Part shown: piece after piece, positions 50,105 through 58,809 of the stretch
How positions within the stretch are numbered: position 1 is the stretch's first letter
Layout of the letters: each line of letters begins with the position of its first letter
Assembly (NCBI RefSeq): GCF_004006665.1
Contig: NZ_QOCL01000002.1
Location: 62,001-126,000 of the forward strand
Reading direction: 5' to 3'
DNA length: 64,000 bases
Source: Halobacteriovorax sp. HLS
GTDB taxonomy: Bacteria; Bdellovibrionota; Bacteriovoracia; Bacteriovoracales; Bacteriovoracaceae
Notes under the pieces: generated by a model
Told to the model about the DNA's origin: nothing
The model's input: the letters and a program-made list of their open reading frames with translations, nothing else
Database searches by the model: none
Position numbers and translations under genes: made by a program

Positions 50105-50870
50105 ACATCCTCCTCAACTCATCAAATGAGTCATTGACTTGAAGTTGTTCAAAGTCGCTCCATTCTTTTTTGTACTGGATTTTAGCGATTGAGTCAAAGA
50201 AGTGTAGAATCGGAGGTGTTTCGCCACCAAGGTGATTCACCCACTCCTCTCTTTTTAAATATATGTCCTCTAAATCTTTCCTAGTCTGAGCATTTTGAAA
50301 GACTTGATTCCAATGATCATCTCTCATTCTTTTTTCTTTATTGATCTTAGATCTTATATAAACTTTACGTCCTAGTATAAAACCTATCGGTATTGAAAAA
50401 ACGACAAACACGATATAGAGATAAATACTTCTTTCTTTTAAGAAGTCATTGAATGACTGGTTTACAACAATAAACTCTTTACCACCTTCATTTTCTTGAG
50501 GATCAATATTTTCAAAACTAAAAGGAATCGTTAGACTCTTATAGTTCCATATATAGAATTCCCGAGGCGTATAGCTTTTTTTCAATATGGCCTTAGCATG
50601 AATTTCTAAAACTTCTTCATTATTTTCGGAATACTTTATAGAATATACTTTTGCTATGTAAAAGAAACTTAAAAAGTCTTTTTGTTCGAGCTCACTTTTA
50701 AACAGCTCAAGATCTTCATTTGGAATAGGCCAGACTCTAATATAACTATCAAATGACTCCCCTTCTGTAATTTCAGACTCATTCTTTAAACTTTTAAATT
50801 GGCCCTGAATCTCATAAGCAATAGAGTTAGTCAGAGAGAGAAAAAAAATGATCGTGACAATAAATCTCAC
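50091..50870 (-). CDS. exported membrane protein of the Bat/MoxR operon
   Basis: The 259 residues have a signal peptide (about 1-18), a periplasmic beta-rich domain with EITEGESFDSYIRVWPIP, one membrane helix near residue 160 (IYLYIVFVVFSIPIGFILG), and a cytoplasmic helical tail with NAQTRKDLEDIYLKREEWV. I do not recognise a named family. Position between the DUF58 and batA genes matches the small membrane proteins (DUF4381-like) found there in many Bat operons. It overlaps both neighbours. Confidence 0.65.
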   Translation of the reverse strand: MRFIVTIIFFLSLTNSIAYEIQGQFKSLKNESEITEGESFDSYIRVWPIPNEDLELFKSELEQKDFLSFFYIAKVYSIKYSENNEEVLEIHAKAILKKSYTPREFYIWNYKSLTIPFSFENIDPQENEGGKEFIVVNQSFNDFLKERSIYLYIVFVVFSIPIGFILGRKVYIRSKINKEKRMRDDHWNQVFQNAQTRKDLEDIYLKREEWVNHLGGETPPILHFFDSIAKIQYKKEWSDFEQLQVNDSFDELRRMFERN

Positions 50871-51706
50871 ATCATCTCCTTAATAAAAGATTCCAGGTAA
50901 CGTTCCTGAACTCTTAGTTTTTTTATCCTCTTCCCTAAAGCATCTTCTATCTTATCTGCACTTCTTTTATGAACACGACTCATTTCGCCTTTATTCTTAT
51001 TACTTGTGAAGACTTCATACGTTTCTCCAATAGCTTCATCTAAGGGAGACAAAATTCGAAAGCAATGAATATGTTTTCTATAGCTCATTTTCTTTAATTC
51101 TTCTAAGTTACTAAATTCTACGAAATCAGAAAGAAAAACAACTTCCTTATTTCGACGTAAATATTTCATCATATTTTGAAAGACTTCTTGAGAAGGAGCA
51201 TTGTTTTGGTAAGGATAAGAAAGATTAATTTTACCCTTAGTATCCAAGACATTTATTTTCTCCAGCTTTGATAATAAAAGTGCAATTCCTTTTTCTCCAG
51301 TAGACTTAGGTAAGTTCTCAATTTTTTCACCAGCAATTATTACTTGAACATAGTCATTTGTTTCACTAGAGAGCAAGAAAAGAAGGCAGCAAATCTCCAA
51401 AGCAGCTTGAAGCTTTGAAACTCCTTTATATCCCATAAACATTGATGGCGATAAATCTAAAACTACAACAATCTCGACATTTCGCTCTTCTTCAAAAGTT
51501 TTTATAAAAGTATTTTGTGTTTTTGCTGATACTTTCCAATCAATAAAACGTACATCATCACCATGTGAATAAACCATATGTTCTTTAAACTGTAGACCAC
51601 TACCTTTGAAATGTGATTTAAGCATTCCTATCGAAAAGCTATTTGAGTTCTTAAATAGAGTACTCTTTATACTACCGACAAGTCTGCGTACTTCTTGTAA
51701 ATTCAT
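50867..51706 (-). CDS. DUF58 protein, VWA-like partner of MoxR
   Basis: The 279 residues carry the DUF58 hallmark YSHGDDVRFIDWKVSAKT followed by FIKTFEEERNVEI, then a VWA-like fold (VVLDLSPSMFMGYKG, VVFLSDFVEF). It has no membrane segment. DUF58 genes nearly always follow moxR; the two overlap here by one base. It is expected to act with the ATPase in the cytoplasm. Confidence 0.9.
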   Translation of the reverse strand: MNLQEVRRLVGSIKSTLFKNSNSFSIGMLKSHFKGSGLQFKEHMVYSHGDDVRFIDWKVSAKTQNTFIKTFEEERNVEIVVVLDLSPSMFMGYKGVSKLQAALEICCLLFLLSSETNDYVQVIIAGEKIENLPKSTGEKGIALLLSKLEKINVLDTKGKINLSYPYQNNAPSQEVFQNMMKYLRRNKEVVFLSDFVEFSNLEELKKMSYRKHIHCFRILSPLDEAIGETYEVFTSNKNKGEMSRVHKRSADKIEDALGKRIKKLRVQERYLESFIKEMM

Positions 51707-52653
51707 TATACTAGTTTTTCTGCAATTTTCTTTGCTATGTGCGAACCTTGAAGATTATCAATTGATGCTTCATAAGTTAAAATCATTCTATGTCCTAGAA
51801 CTCCTGGAACGATCTTTAACAAATGCTCAGGAGAGACAAATTCTTTATTATCCATATAGGCAATAAACCTACTGATTTTATGTAGCCAAATACAAGCTCT
51901 TGGGGAGCCTCCTGCAAGTATAGCCCCATCATATCTTTTATCAAATAATTCATTCCCAGGTCTTGTTGCATGTACAATTTTAACTATTAAGTCTTTTATC
52001 TTGTCATCAACATAAACATTTTCAACTTCACTCTTCATGTTTAAAACATCATCCGTTGATAAGATTGCATCAAGCTCAGCTAGAGGATTCCCTGTATGAG
52101 AAAGAATACTTTTCTCAGCTTCGAAATCTGGATACTTAACCTCAAGCTTCATCATAAATCTATCTAACTGGGCCTCTGGTAATTGATAGGTTCCTTCTTG
52201 ATCAATAGGGTTTTGAGTAGCAAGAACTACGAAAGGACTCGATAACTTATGTGTTTCGTCACCAATTGTAACTTGTTTTTCGGCCATAGCTTCAAGAAGA
52301 GCAGCCTGCACCTTTGCAGGAGAACGGTTAATTTCGTCCGCGAGTAAAAGTTGAGTAAAGATTGGTCCAAACTTAGTTGAAAACTCTTCTCTTTGTTGAG
52401 AGTAAATCATAGTCCCAATCAAATCAGAGGGTAATAAATCAGGAGTGAATTGAATTCTCTTGTACGATAAGTCACATAATTTACTCATCGTTGAAACACT
52501 CATAGTCTTACCTAGTCCTGGCATTCCTTCAATTAACAAATGACCTTCACATACAAGTGCAGCTAAAATTGCATCAAGCATATCATCTTGACCATAGATA
52601 ACTTCTTTTGCCTTTGCGAGTGCTTCAATAGACTTTTCTCTAACAGTGCTCAT
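51706..52653 (-). CDS. MoxR-family AAA+ ATPase
   Basis: MoxR ATPases are chaperone-like proteins that work with VWA partners. The 315 residues show Walker A EGMPGLGKTMS, FTPDLLPSDLIGT, Walker B LLADEINRSPAKVQAALLEAM, sensor-1 VLATQNPIDQEGTYQLPEAQLDRF, and the C-terminal lid with GGSPRACIWLHK. It heads the run moxR, DUF58, membrane protein, batA, batB-C and batD, and lies eight bases after the methyltransferase gene. Confidence 0.95.
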   Translation of the reverse strand: MSTVREKSIEALAKAKEVIYGQDDMLDAILAALVCEGHLLIEGMPGLGKTMSVSTMSKLCDLSYKRIQFTPDLLPSDLIGTMIYSQQREEFSTKFGPIFTQLLLADEINRSPAKVQAALLEAMAEKQVTIGDETHKLSSPFVVLATQNPIDQEGTYQLPEAQLDRFMMKLEVKYPDFEAEKSILSHTGNPLAELDAILSTDDVLNMKSEVENVYVDDKIKDLIVKIVHATRPGNELFDKRYDGAILAGGSPRACIWLHKISRFIAYMDNKEFVSPEHLLKIVPGVLGHRMILTYEASIDNLQGSHIAKKIAEKLV

Positions 52654-52661
52654 AAACTTCC

Positions 52662-53834
52662 TTATTCATAAACTTGGTATAATAAATATTTTATATAAAA
52701 TTCGTTGCTTTCAAAAGAGCTAAACGGATGATCAAACCCTTGAACACCCACGTCTAACATTTTAACTGTCCTACCTATTCGTGTTGCGGCCTTTATCACA
52801 GATGAGTCCAAGTCCTTAAGAGAAACACCATGTGTACAGCTAGCTGCAACATAAAAACCTTTATCATTAATAAGTTTAATTGCTTTAGCATGCAACTTTT
52901 CATAGCCACCTAACGCCTTTTTCAAGTTTTTCTCACTTTTACTAAAAGCTGGTGGATCGTTAACAATTATATCAAATCTTTCGTGATTTTGAATACATAG
53001 ATCTAAGTGAGAAAAAACATCTCTTCTTATAAATTCTCCCCTATTAGGAAAACCATTCACATCAAGTACATGATCAATATTCTCAGACATATCAGCTTGA
53101 TCAACAAATGTTACATTATCTACTCCGGCCCGTAGTAAATGAAGCCCCCAACTGCCTGTATAACAAAATAAGTCCATTCCATTTTTTAAAGGTGCTATAC
53201 GACCAAGAAAAGTCTCCATCTTTAATCTATTTTCTCGATGATCAAAGTAATATCCTACTTTTTGTAGTGTTGAGTTTGATATTGTATATTTAAAATTATT
53301 TTCGTTAACCAATATATCTTCTGTAAAACTATTTTCATAAGTTGGTAGTACTTCGTTATCTCTGTATTTTTTATTGTCTAAGAAAGACACTTTTTTTTGA
53401 GGATACAGAGAGGCCACATAATCTATTATTTCATTTCTATGAATATCTATACCGGCCGTATTAATTTGAACTAAAACACAATTTTCGAAAACATCTATAA
53501 TCAAGCCAGGAAGCTGATCTGAATCACCATAACAAAGGCGATAGTTTTTATAATCTAGAAACTGAACTCTTCTATCGTAACTCTTTCTAAGAAGAGTTGT
53601 TATTATTTCAAGAGGAGGAGTATTGATAGAGAAATCTTTAATCGCCACAACTTTTCTCAGTATTGGTCCCTTAATCACAAATGGATTAATAAATGCATAA
53701 TACAGTTCATTTACAGTAATCCACTCACCCGGCCTAAAAGATTTGATATTATCTTCTATGTCTTTTAGGTAAAAATCACTACGCCCAATAAGCAGGCGTG
53801 ATGTAGCCTGCTTACTCAAATTTATATTTCTCAA
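52662..53834 (-). CDS. RlmI-type 23S rRNA cytosine-C5 methyltransferase family protein
   Basis: The 390 residues have an N-terminal PUA-like RNA-binding domain (INLSKQATSRLLIGR, PGEWITV, to about 80). The SAM-binding domain has GMDLFCYTGSWGLHLLRAG, VTFVDQAD, FDIIVNDPPAFSKSEK (the D-P-P-A-F motif) and VAASCTHGVS, where the Cys is in the expected catalytic place. This is the RlmI/RlmK-type layout. It starts at TTG 53834 after AGAGGAT; no alternative start fits the PUA domain. The exact target base is not certain. Confidence 0.88.
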   Translation of the reverse strand: MRNINLSKQATSRLLIGRSDFYLKDIEDNIKSFRPGEWITVNELYYAFINPFVIKGPILRKVVAIKDFSINTPPLEIITTLLRKSYDRRVQFLDYKNYRLCYGDSDQLPGLIIDVFENCVLVQINTAGIDIHRNEIIDYVASLYPQKKVSFLDNKKYRDNEVLPTYENSFTEDILVNENNFKYTISNSTLQKVGYYFDHRENRLKMETFLGRIAPLKNGMDLFCYTGSWGLHLLRAGVDNVTFVDQADMSENIDHVLDVNGFPNRGEFIRRDVFSHLDLCIQNHERFDIIVNDPPAFSKSEKNLKKALGGYEKLHAKAIKLINDKGFYVAASCTHGVSLKDLDSSVIKAATRIGRTVKMLDVGVQGFDHPFSSFESNEFYIKYLLYQVYE

Positions 53835-53844
53835 GTTATCCTCT

Positions 53845-56800
53845 TTATCTTATTCTAATGTGTGGAAAAAATTCATTTGCTGTTTTTAAAAAACTATTTC
53901 TATTATCAAGAATTAACCAATCAATAAAATCATCGAGGTTACTCTTCTTGGTAAATAAGAACATCATCTTATAAAAGTCATCGTATGTAGGGTTAGAGAC
54001 ACACTCGCCTTCCTCAAGGGGGCAAGTCGCAGATACTGTAGTTTTCTTTAAGAAATCCCAAACCATTTCATTTTTCACAGCACCTTGATTTATTATCCTC
54101 AAGTGTTCAGCTATTTCTTCAAAACTATCATTATCAAGACGGTTAAGATATTTATTGGAGCCTTTAACAAATCTACTTACCGCATTTACTCTTGTTTTTT
54201 CCACAATATTCCTAACGATAAGATCATCTCCACCTAGCTCATACAATGATGTCTTTATACCAGCATAAGTAATATTAAGGATTTCCCAATAATCCCTACG
54301 AGTCTTTTCAGCAGAGAGCATGTCATAGAAAAAGCTTACTATAGTATTTGCAGGAGAAATCATGTTTCTAAGGTAGTCCTCTTCACCAAGCTGCTTTGAA
54401 ATTAATACATGCTTTCTTAAGAATTTAGTTGAAATACTTAGTAGTTCATAAACTGAGTGTTCTTTGAATTCTTTGCTATCACCCTGTCCAAAAACAAACT
54501 CCTCACTTCCAAGATAAGTGGATAAGTACAATACTTTACTAACAAGTTCTTCCAGAAGACGCATTTCTTGATAACTTAGACTTTCTAACCAATCAACACT
54601 TGTATCAATTAGTGTAGCTCCATCATTATCCCTATTCAAAATTTCAAAAGTTTCGTTAAATACATCTTTTAGATCTTTAATATTAGCATTAGCGAATAAG
54701 TAATCATTGACTCTTTTAAATTGGTCCTTATTTATAAACTCAACAAACTCCTCTCGACTCCTACCCACTCGGTCATGAACTACTCGCCCCATATTACTAA
54801 AAGAAGCCATCTCTGAGAAATAACCAAGTGCTCTACCATTGTGTTTCAACAATAGGTCTTTATCCAGTGGCCAGAATGTAACCTCCTGAGCTTCTTTTGA
54901 AGAAGAGCCCACCATACTTAACAAGAAGGTTTGCATATACTTACCATAGACAAGTTTAGGTTCAAGTCCATTACCGTTATTCACATCAACAAGACCATCG
55001 TAGGCCCAGAGAGCATTTCGCGCCATTCGTTTTTCGTCTTTACTCATTTTCTTACCACATCTGACGACTGGGGCGTTTACACACAAGCTCATTAATTTCT
55101 GCTTATCTTTAACAATATCCGTGTAATCATCTCCTTTAACAATTGCGTTGAGATACTGGACACCAAGATAGTTATAATCAAAGGCAACATTTCTGATAAC
55201 CAAATCAATTCTCTCAGATGTAGTTAACTTGTACTTCTCTTTATCTGCATTTAGGCGTGGCCTATGCTTAACTAAAACATTATTTACAGCTAAACTCTTA
55301 TCACTTAAGTCATATAGATAATTAAAGGTATCCACCAATGTTAACCTTTTCTTCTCAGTTTTTTCTGCATCAAGAGGTATATCAATCCCATCTCCATAAA
55401 CTGCTGCTTCTAGTATGTAATCTATCGCTCGTCCTTCTTTGTCTTCATGTTTCTTTATTAACTGACTAGTCAGTAGAGATAAGTTTTTCTTAATAACACT
55501 TTTCTCTGGACACACATTCGCCCCAACACCTGTATTAATAAATTTCTCACAACTATAATTAGAGTCTTCAACATAAGAACTTTCCTTATAATTTCTCAAC
55601 CAGTTAGAATAATCTAAGAACAGGCCAGGTAACTTATTCTGTACGACCTCTACTCTTGATTGATTACTAGTTAGCTTTCGTAGTAAAGTATTTCTAAAGC
55701 TAATATCGTCATTAGAACCAAGCCAATACTCACTTAAGCTGATAACCTGATTTAATATATCCTTCCCTTTAGTTTTCTCTTCCCCTATAGAAAGGAGATA
55801 CTTATCAAAGAAAGAAAATAGGTCTGACAAAGATTTTCCACTTGCTTCATAATTAGTTCTCAATTCGACTGCACTTGCCAAACTCCATTCAATCATCGAA
55901 GGCGATAATACCCCCCCATTTTTGAAGAAGTGATCGACTTCGCGACTAGGATAGTTGTCTAGATATTCAGTGATAAAATCATTAATTCCCATTGTTATTG
56001 TTTTAAGAGCATATGAGCTTTGAACACTTTCACATTTTTTAGGATAATTTAGAATTACGCTCTGTAGATCCCCAAGCTTAGAAATTTCTTTTGCACACTC
56101 ATAGCTTTCTGAACCATCAAAGCCACTCATTGAAAGTGAATAATCCACTCTAGGTAGCGAATAAAAATCACTTTCATATGTCACACTCAAGCTACTTATT
56201 TGGTCATCAACAAAACTCTCTCCAGACGTTATTACTCTTAATAGCTCTACGATATGATCGCGTGAGAAAAACTTTTTATAATCAGACAAGATCTTGTCGC
56301 CATGAAAAACTTTAGAAAAGTTTTTAAATGCCTGATAGGTTTGTTCCTTTTGATGCTCATCCTTTATATATGCATCTCTTAAAACTAGCCAATTCGAAGA
56401 CATTTCTTTTAAAAATAAGGAATAAAACTCAAACAACCTTATATAGTCAGTATCATCATCTAAATGTCTATCAATAAAGTTAAATAGAAAGTTTCTTTCT
56501 TGTGTACTCCAAAACAACCAAACCTTACTCCAAGCATAGATGTCAGGACTCTTTGATTCAGAAATAAGCTCATTCGCAAGAACGGCCATCGATTTATACA
56601 TTTGATCATCTGATTTTTTTAGAATTCTTAAAATTACATCATAAAATGGTGCTGCATTTTCTATAACGACTCGATTAACTTCGTTACCTACATTAAAGAT
56701 CTCTCCGCCCAACAAAGATACTAAGTAGTCATAATTGCTGTCTGTAATATTGATAATATACTTTGATAATTCTAATGACTGATTATGTGACAATATTCCC

Positions 56801-57945
56801 ATCAAATATGTAATTGTATTCGATAGCTCAAGTGTATGATTTACGTTTCTTCGCTGGCTATACTCATAGTAGTTCACAACACCTTTTGCACTGGTTACAT
56901 TAGGGCATATCTTTTGAGCATACTTTGTAGCCTCGACAGATAAGAGAAGCTTTTCAAAAAACCTTTCTTTTTCTCCTACCTCGAGAAGTGTCATTGTTTC
57001 ATTAACGAGAGATTTAATATCAAGGTTAAAATCTATTTCATTGGAATCACATCTAATCTCATTAACATATAATCCATTTAAAACCTTAAAATCTCTTACC
57101 ATTTGTTTTTGCTTTACAACTGGTACTGATAAAGTTTCAAGCAAGTACTCATATGTAACAGATTCATCATCAAGCCAAGACTTTATCCACGATTTCCCAT
57201 TATTAGCCTGTGTTAAAAATAGTCTCTTAATCATCTTTAAGTCTGTCGAATCTAGACCGCTGATATATTTTTCGGCCATCTTAGATACCAACATGACACG
57301 CAAAGATTTGAAAAAGTCTGTATCGTTAAATTTATTTATTTCTTTTCTTAGCTCTTCTGAGTCATCTCTTGATGCATTATTGAAATTATCTATGACCAAT
57401 GACAACTCCATCAAGATTTTAGGATTTCGATTAAGTATATCAAAAAAGTTCTTTATCTCGGCCTTTGTAGGCGTTATCGACCTACTTAGGCAGTCTTCAT
57501 CACTTGGATTTTCTGAACATTTAAATAACTTATTAAGGCCATCATAGAAATTAGTATCAGTCAAAGCAGTAAGTACACGTCCAAGATCATCGAGCGCATC
57601 ATCTTTATCTAACTCTCTATAATAGGTAATAAATCGATCTCTACGTTCTCTATCCGCAAAGAAGATATCGTCAATTGGGTTTAGTATTGTATTCCAATCT
57701 GTCTCATTAATTTGTTTCAAGGCAGAGTACATTTCAACAAACTTTCTATCCCAACTGGTACATACAAAAAGATTTGTTATGTTTTTATGCTTTAAAAAAC
57801 CTTCATAAAAAGTAATATCAGAACACGCTTTTAACTGATCCCTATCTCGTGTAGTTCTATCCCTGTCAGATGTTACCTCTGGGGCGTCTTGCTTAAAACA
57901 AGATAAAGGAAGTAATAAAAAAGCGAGTATGATAAGATTTTTCAT
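53845..57945 (-). CDS. giant lipoprotein of unknown function (1366 residues)
   Basis: I do not recognise this protein. It starts with a lipoprotein signal peptide ending LLPLSC (Cys16), followed by a charged linker with DRDRTTRDRDQ. The remaining 1330 residues look mainly helical with no membrane helix, low in Gly/Pro and rich in Asp, Glu, Leu, Asn and Tyr. There is a scattering of cysteines (KLFKCSENPSDEDCL, SYECAKEIS, ATCPLEEGEC) that could form periplasmic disulphides. The coding strand contains a G7 run at 55911-55917. One base separates it from the upstream exported-protein gene, so the two are cotranscribed. It may be a large surface or periplasmic scaffold; no catalytic motif is visible. 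Confidence 0.7.
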   Translation of the reverse strand: MKNLIILAFLLLPLSCFKQDAPEVTSDRDRTTRDRDQLKACSDITFYEGFLKHKNITNLFVCTSWDRKFVEMYSALKQINETDWNTILNPIDDIFFADRERRDRFITYYRELDKDDALDDLGRVLTALTDTNFYDGLNKLFKCSENPSDEDCLSRSITPTKAEIKNFFDILNRNPKILMELSLVIDNFNNASRDDSEELRKEINKFNDTDFFKSLRVMLVSKMAEKYISGLDSTDLKMIKRLFLTQANNGKSWIKSWLDDESVTYEYLLETLSVPVVKQKQMVRDFKVLNGLYVNEIRCDSNEIDFNLDIKSLVNETMTLLEVGEKERFFEKLLLSVEATKYAQKICPNVTSAKGVVNYYEYSQRRNVNHTLELSNTITYLMGILSHNQSLELSKYIINITDSNYDYLVSLLGGEIFNVGNEVNRVVIENAAPFYDVILRILKKSDDQMYKSMAVLANELISESKSPDIYAWSKVWLFWSTQERNFLFNFIDRHLDDDTDYIRLFEFYSLFLKEMSSNWLVLRDAYIKDEHQKEQTYQAFKNFSKVFHGDKILSDYKKFFSRDHIVELLRVITSGESFVDDQISSLSVTYESDFYSLPRVDYSLSMSGFDGSESYECAKEISKLGDLQSVILNYPKKCESVQSSYALKTITMGINDFITEYLDNYPSREVDHFFKNGGVLSPSMIEWSLASAVELRTNYEASGKSLSDLFSFFDKYLLSIGEEKTKGKDILNQVISLSEYWLGSNDDISFRNTLLRKLTSNQSRVEVVQNKLPGLFLDYSNWLRNYKESSYVEDSNYSCEKFINTGVGANVCPEKSVIKKNLSLLTSQLIKKHEDKEGRAIDYILEAAVYGDGIDIPLDAEKTEKKRLTLVDTFNYLYDLSDKSLAVNNVLVKHRPRLNADKEKYKLTTSERIDLVIRNVAFDYNYLGVQYLNAIVKGDDYTDIVKDKQKLMSLCVNAPVVRCGKKMSKDEKRMARNALWAYDGLVDVNNGNGLEPKLVYGKYMQTFLLSMVGSSSKEAQEVTFWPLDKDLLLKHNGRALGYFSEMASFSNMGRVVHDRVGRSREEFVEFINKDQFKRVNDYLFANANIKDLKDVFNETFEILNRDNDGATLIDTSVDWLESLSYQEMRLLEELVSKVLYLSTYLGSEEFVFGQGDSKEFKEHSVYELLSISTKFLRKHVLISKQLGEEDYLRNMISPANTIVSFFYDMLSAEKTRRDYWEILNITYAGIKTSLYELGGDDLIVRNIVEKTRVNAVSRFVKGSNKYLNRLDNDSFEEIAEHLRIINQGAVKNEMVWDFLKKTTVSATCPLEEGECVSNPTYDDFYKMMFLFTKKSNLDDFIDWLILDNRNSFLKTANEFFPHIRIR
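55911..55917 (-). repeat. G7 homopolymer inside the giant lipoprotein gene
   Basis: Seven C on the plus strand (G on the coding strand) encode part of a Gly-Gly-Val stretch near residue 676. Together with the G8 in pilA, it is one of two G/C runs of seven or more that I saw in the window, both in genes for envelope or surface proteins. Confidence 0.7.
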
Positions 57946-57946
57946 A

Positions 57947-58747
57947 TTAGTTTTTCATTCCTCTCATCATGTACTTTTGGGCCTTTCCCTTATTTACTTC
58001 GAAGTTGGAAAATTCAATTACTGATTTCACTGTACGTGAATCTGTTTTATTATTTACCATTATTTCTTGAGTTGTCGAAATTTCGACCTTCTTTGGAAAA
58101 CCAAAACCTTCAACTGTCTGATATGTGAACTCATTATCTATAGTTGAGATCTGAACTCCTTGAATTAATTTTGTCGTCATTTTATTCACGACCCACTTGT
58201 TATTACTCCAGCTTTTTGATGTTAAATCAAAGACTGTAGAATTTACACCAGTAGGACTAAAAGTTTTAAACTCCTCAAGCATCCCATTTTTCTTAAATTT
58301 TAATTGTATTTCTGATACAGGGCTCGATCCTACACGGTCCTTTCCCTTTATTGCAGTAACCCCAGGACTATTAAAATAATCCAAAGCATAACCTCTCACC
58401 CTTGGCGATAGTTTCAGGGGTATCACAAAATCTAATCGATTTTTAATCATCTGTTTAAGTTGATACTTTACTTCTTGAAATCCGTTTGGAAATCCTTCAA
58501 CTCTGATTTGGTATTGACCAGGAAACATCCAGTACACTTTAAAATACAGATCCTCCATTTTTCCAAAATTCTGCCTCTTATTTAAAGTTTCTTTTAAGTT
58601 TGAAACTCTTATCTCAAAGACCAAATCTTTCAACCCGAAATTTTCAGGATGGTAATAACGAATATCGAATTCATTTATTTCAGGAATTTCTCGAGCTGTT
58701 ACACTAGTGCACAATAAGCTTATAAAAACTATCAACAAGTACTTCAT
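57947..58747 (-). CDS. exported beta-rich protein paired with the giant lipoprotein
   Basis: The 266 residues have a signal peptide (ending near VTA). The mature protein is a run of long strands (FGLKDLVFEIRVS, DLYFKVYWMFPGQYQIRVEGF, ISTIDNEFTYQTVEGFGFPKKVEIS), a pattern like the half-barrel of LolA/LolB lipoprotein carriers. It has no lipobox. The single-base gap to the giant lipoprotein gene suggests a shared job, for example delivery or folding of that lipoprotein. The LolA comparison is structural guesswork. Confidence 0.6.
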   Translation of the reverse strand: MKYLLIVFISLLCTSVTAREIPEINEFDIRYYHPENFGLKDLVFEIRVSNLKETLNKRQNFGKMEDLYFKVYWMFPGQYQIRVEGFPNGFQEVKYQLKQMIKNRLDFVIPLKLSPRVRGYALDYFNSPGVTAIKGKDRVGSSPVSEIQLKFKKNGMLEEFKTFSPTGVNSTVFDLTSKSWSNNKWVVNKMTTKLIQGVQISTIDNEFTYQTVEGFGFPKKVEISTTQEIMVNNKTDSRTVKSVIEFSNFEVNKGKAQKYMMRGMKN

Positions 58748-58809
58748 TTATATCTACCTTTATTAACGAGTATCTAAACTCTTATAATATTTTACAACGT
58801 ATTATAAAC

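Noticed and set aside
57041-57547. A 168-residue plus-strand open frame inside the giant lipoprotein gene
   Set aside because: Shadow of a real gene in an AT-rich region, with no family motif and no ribosome site.
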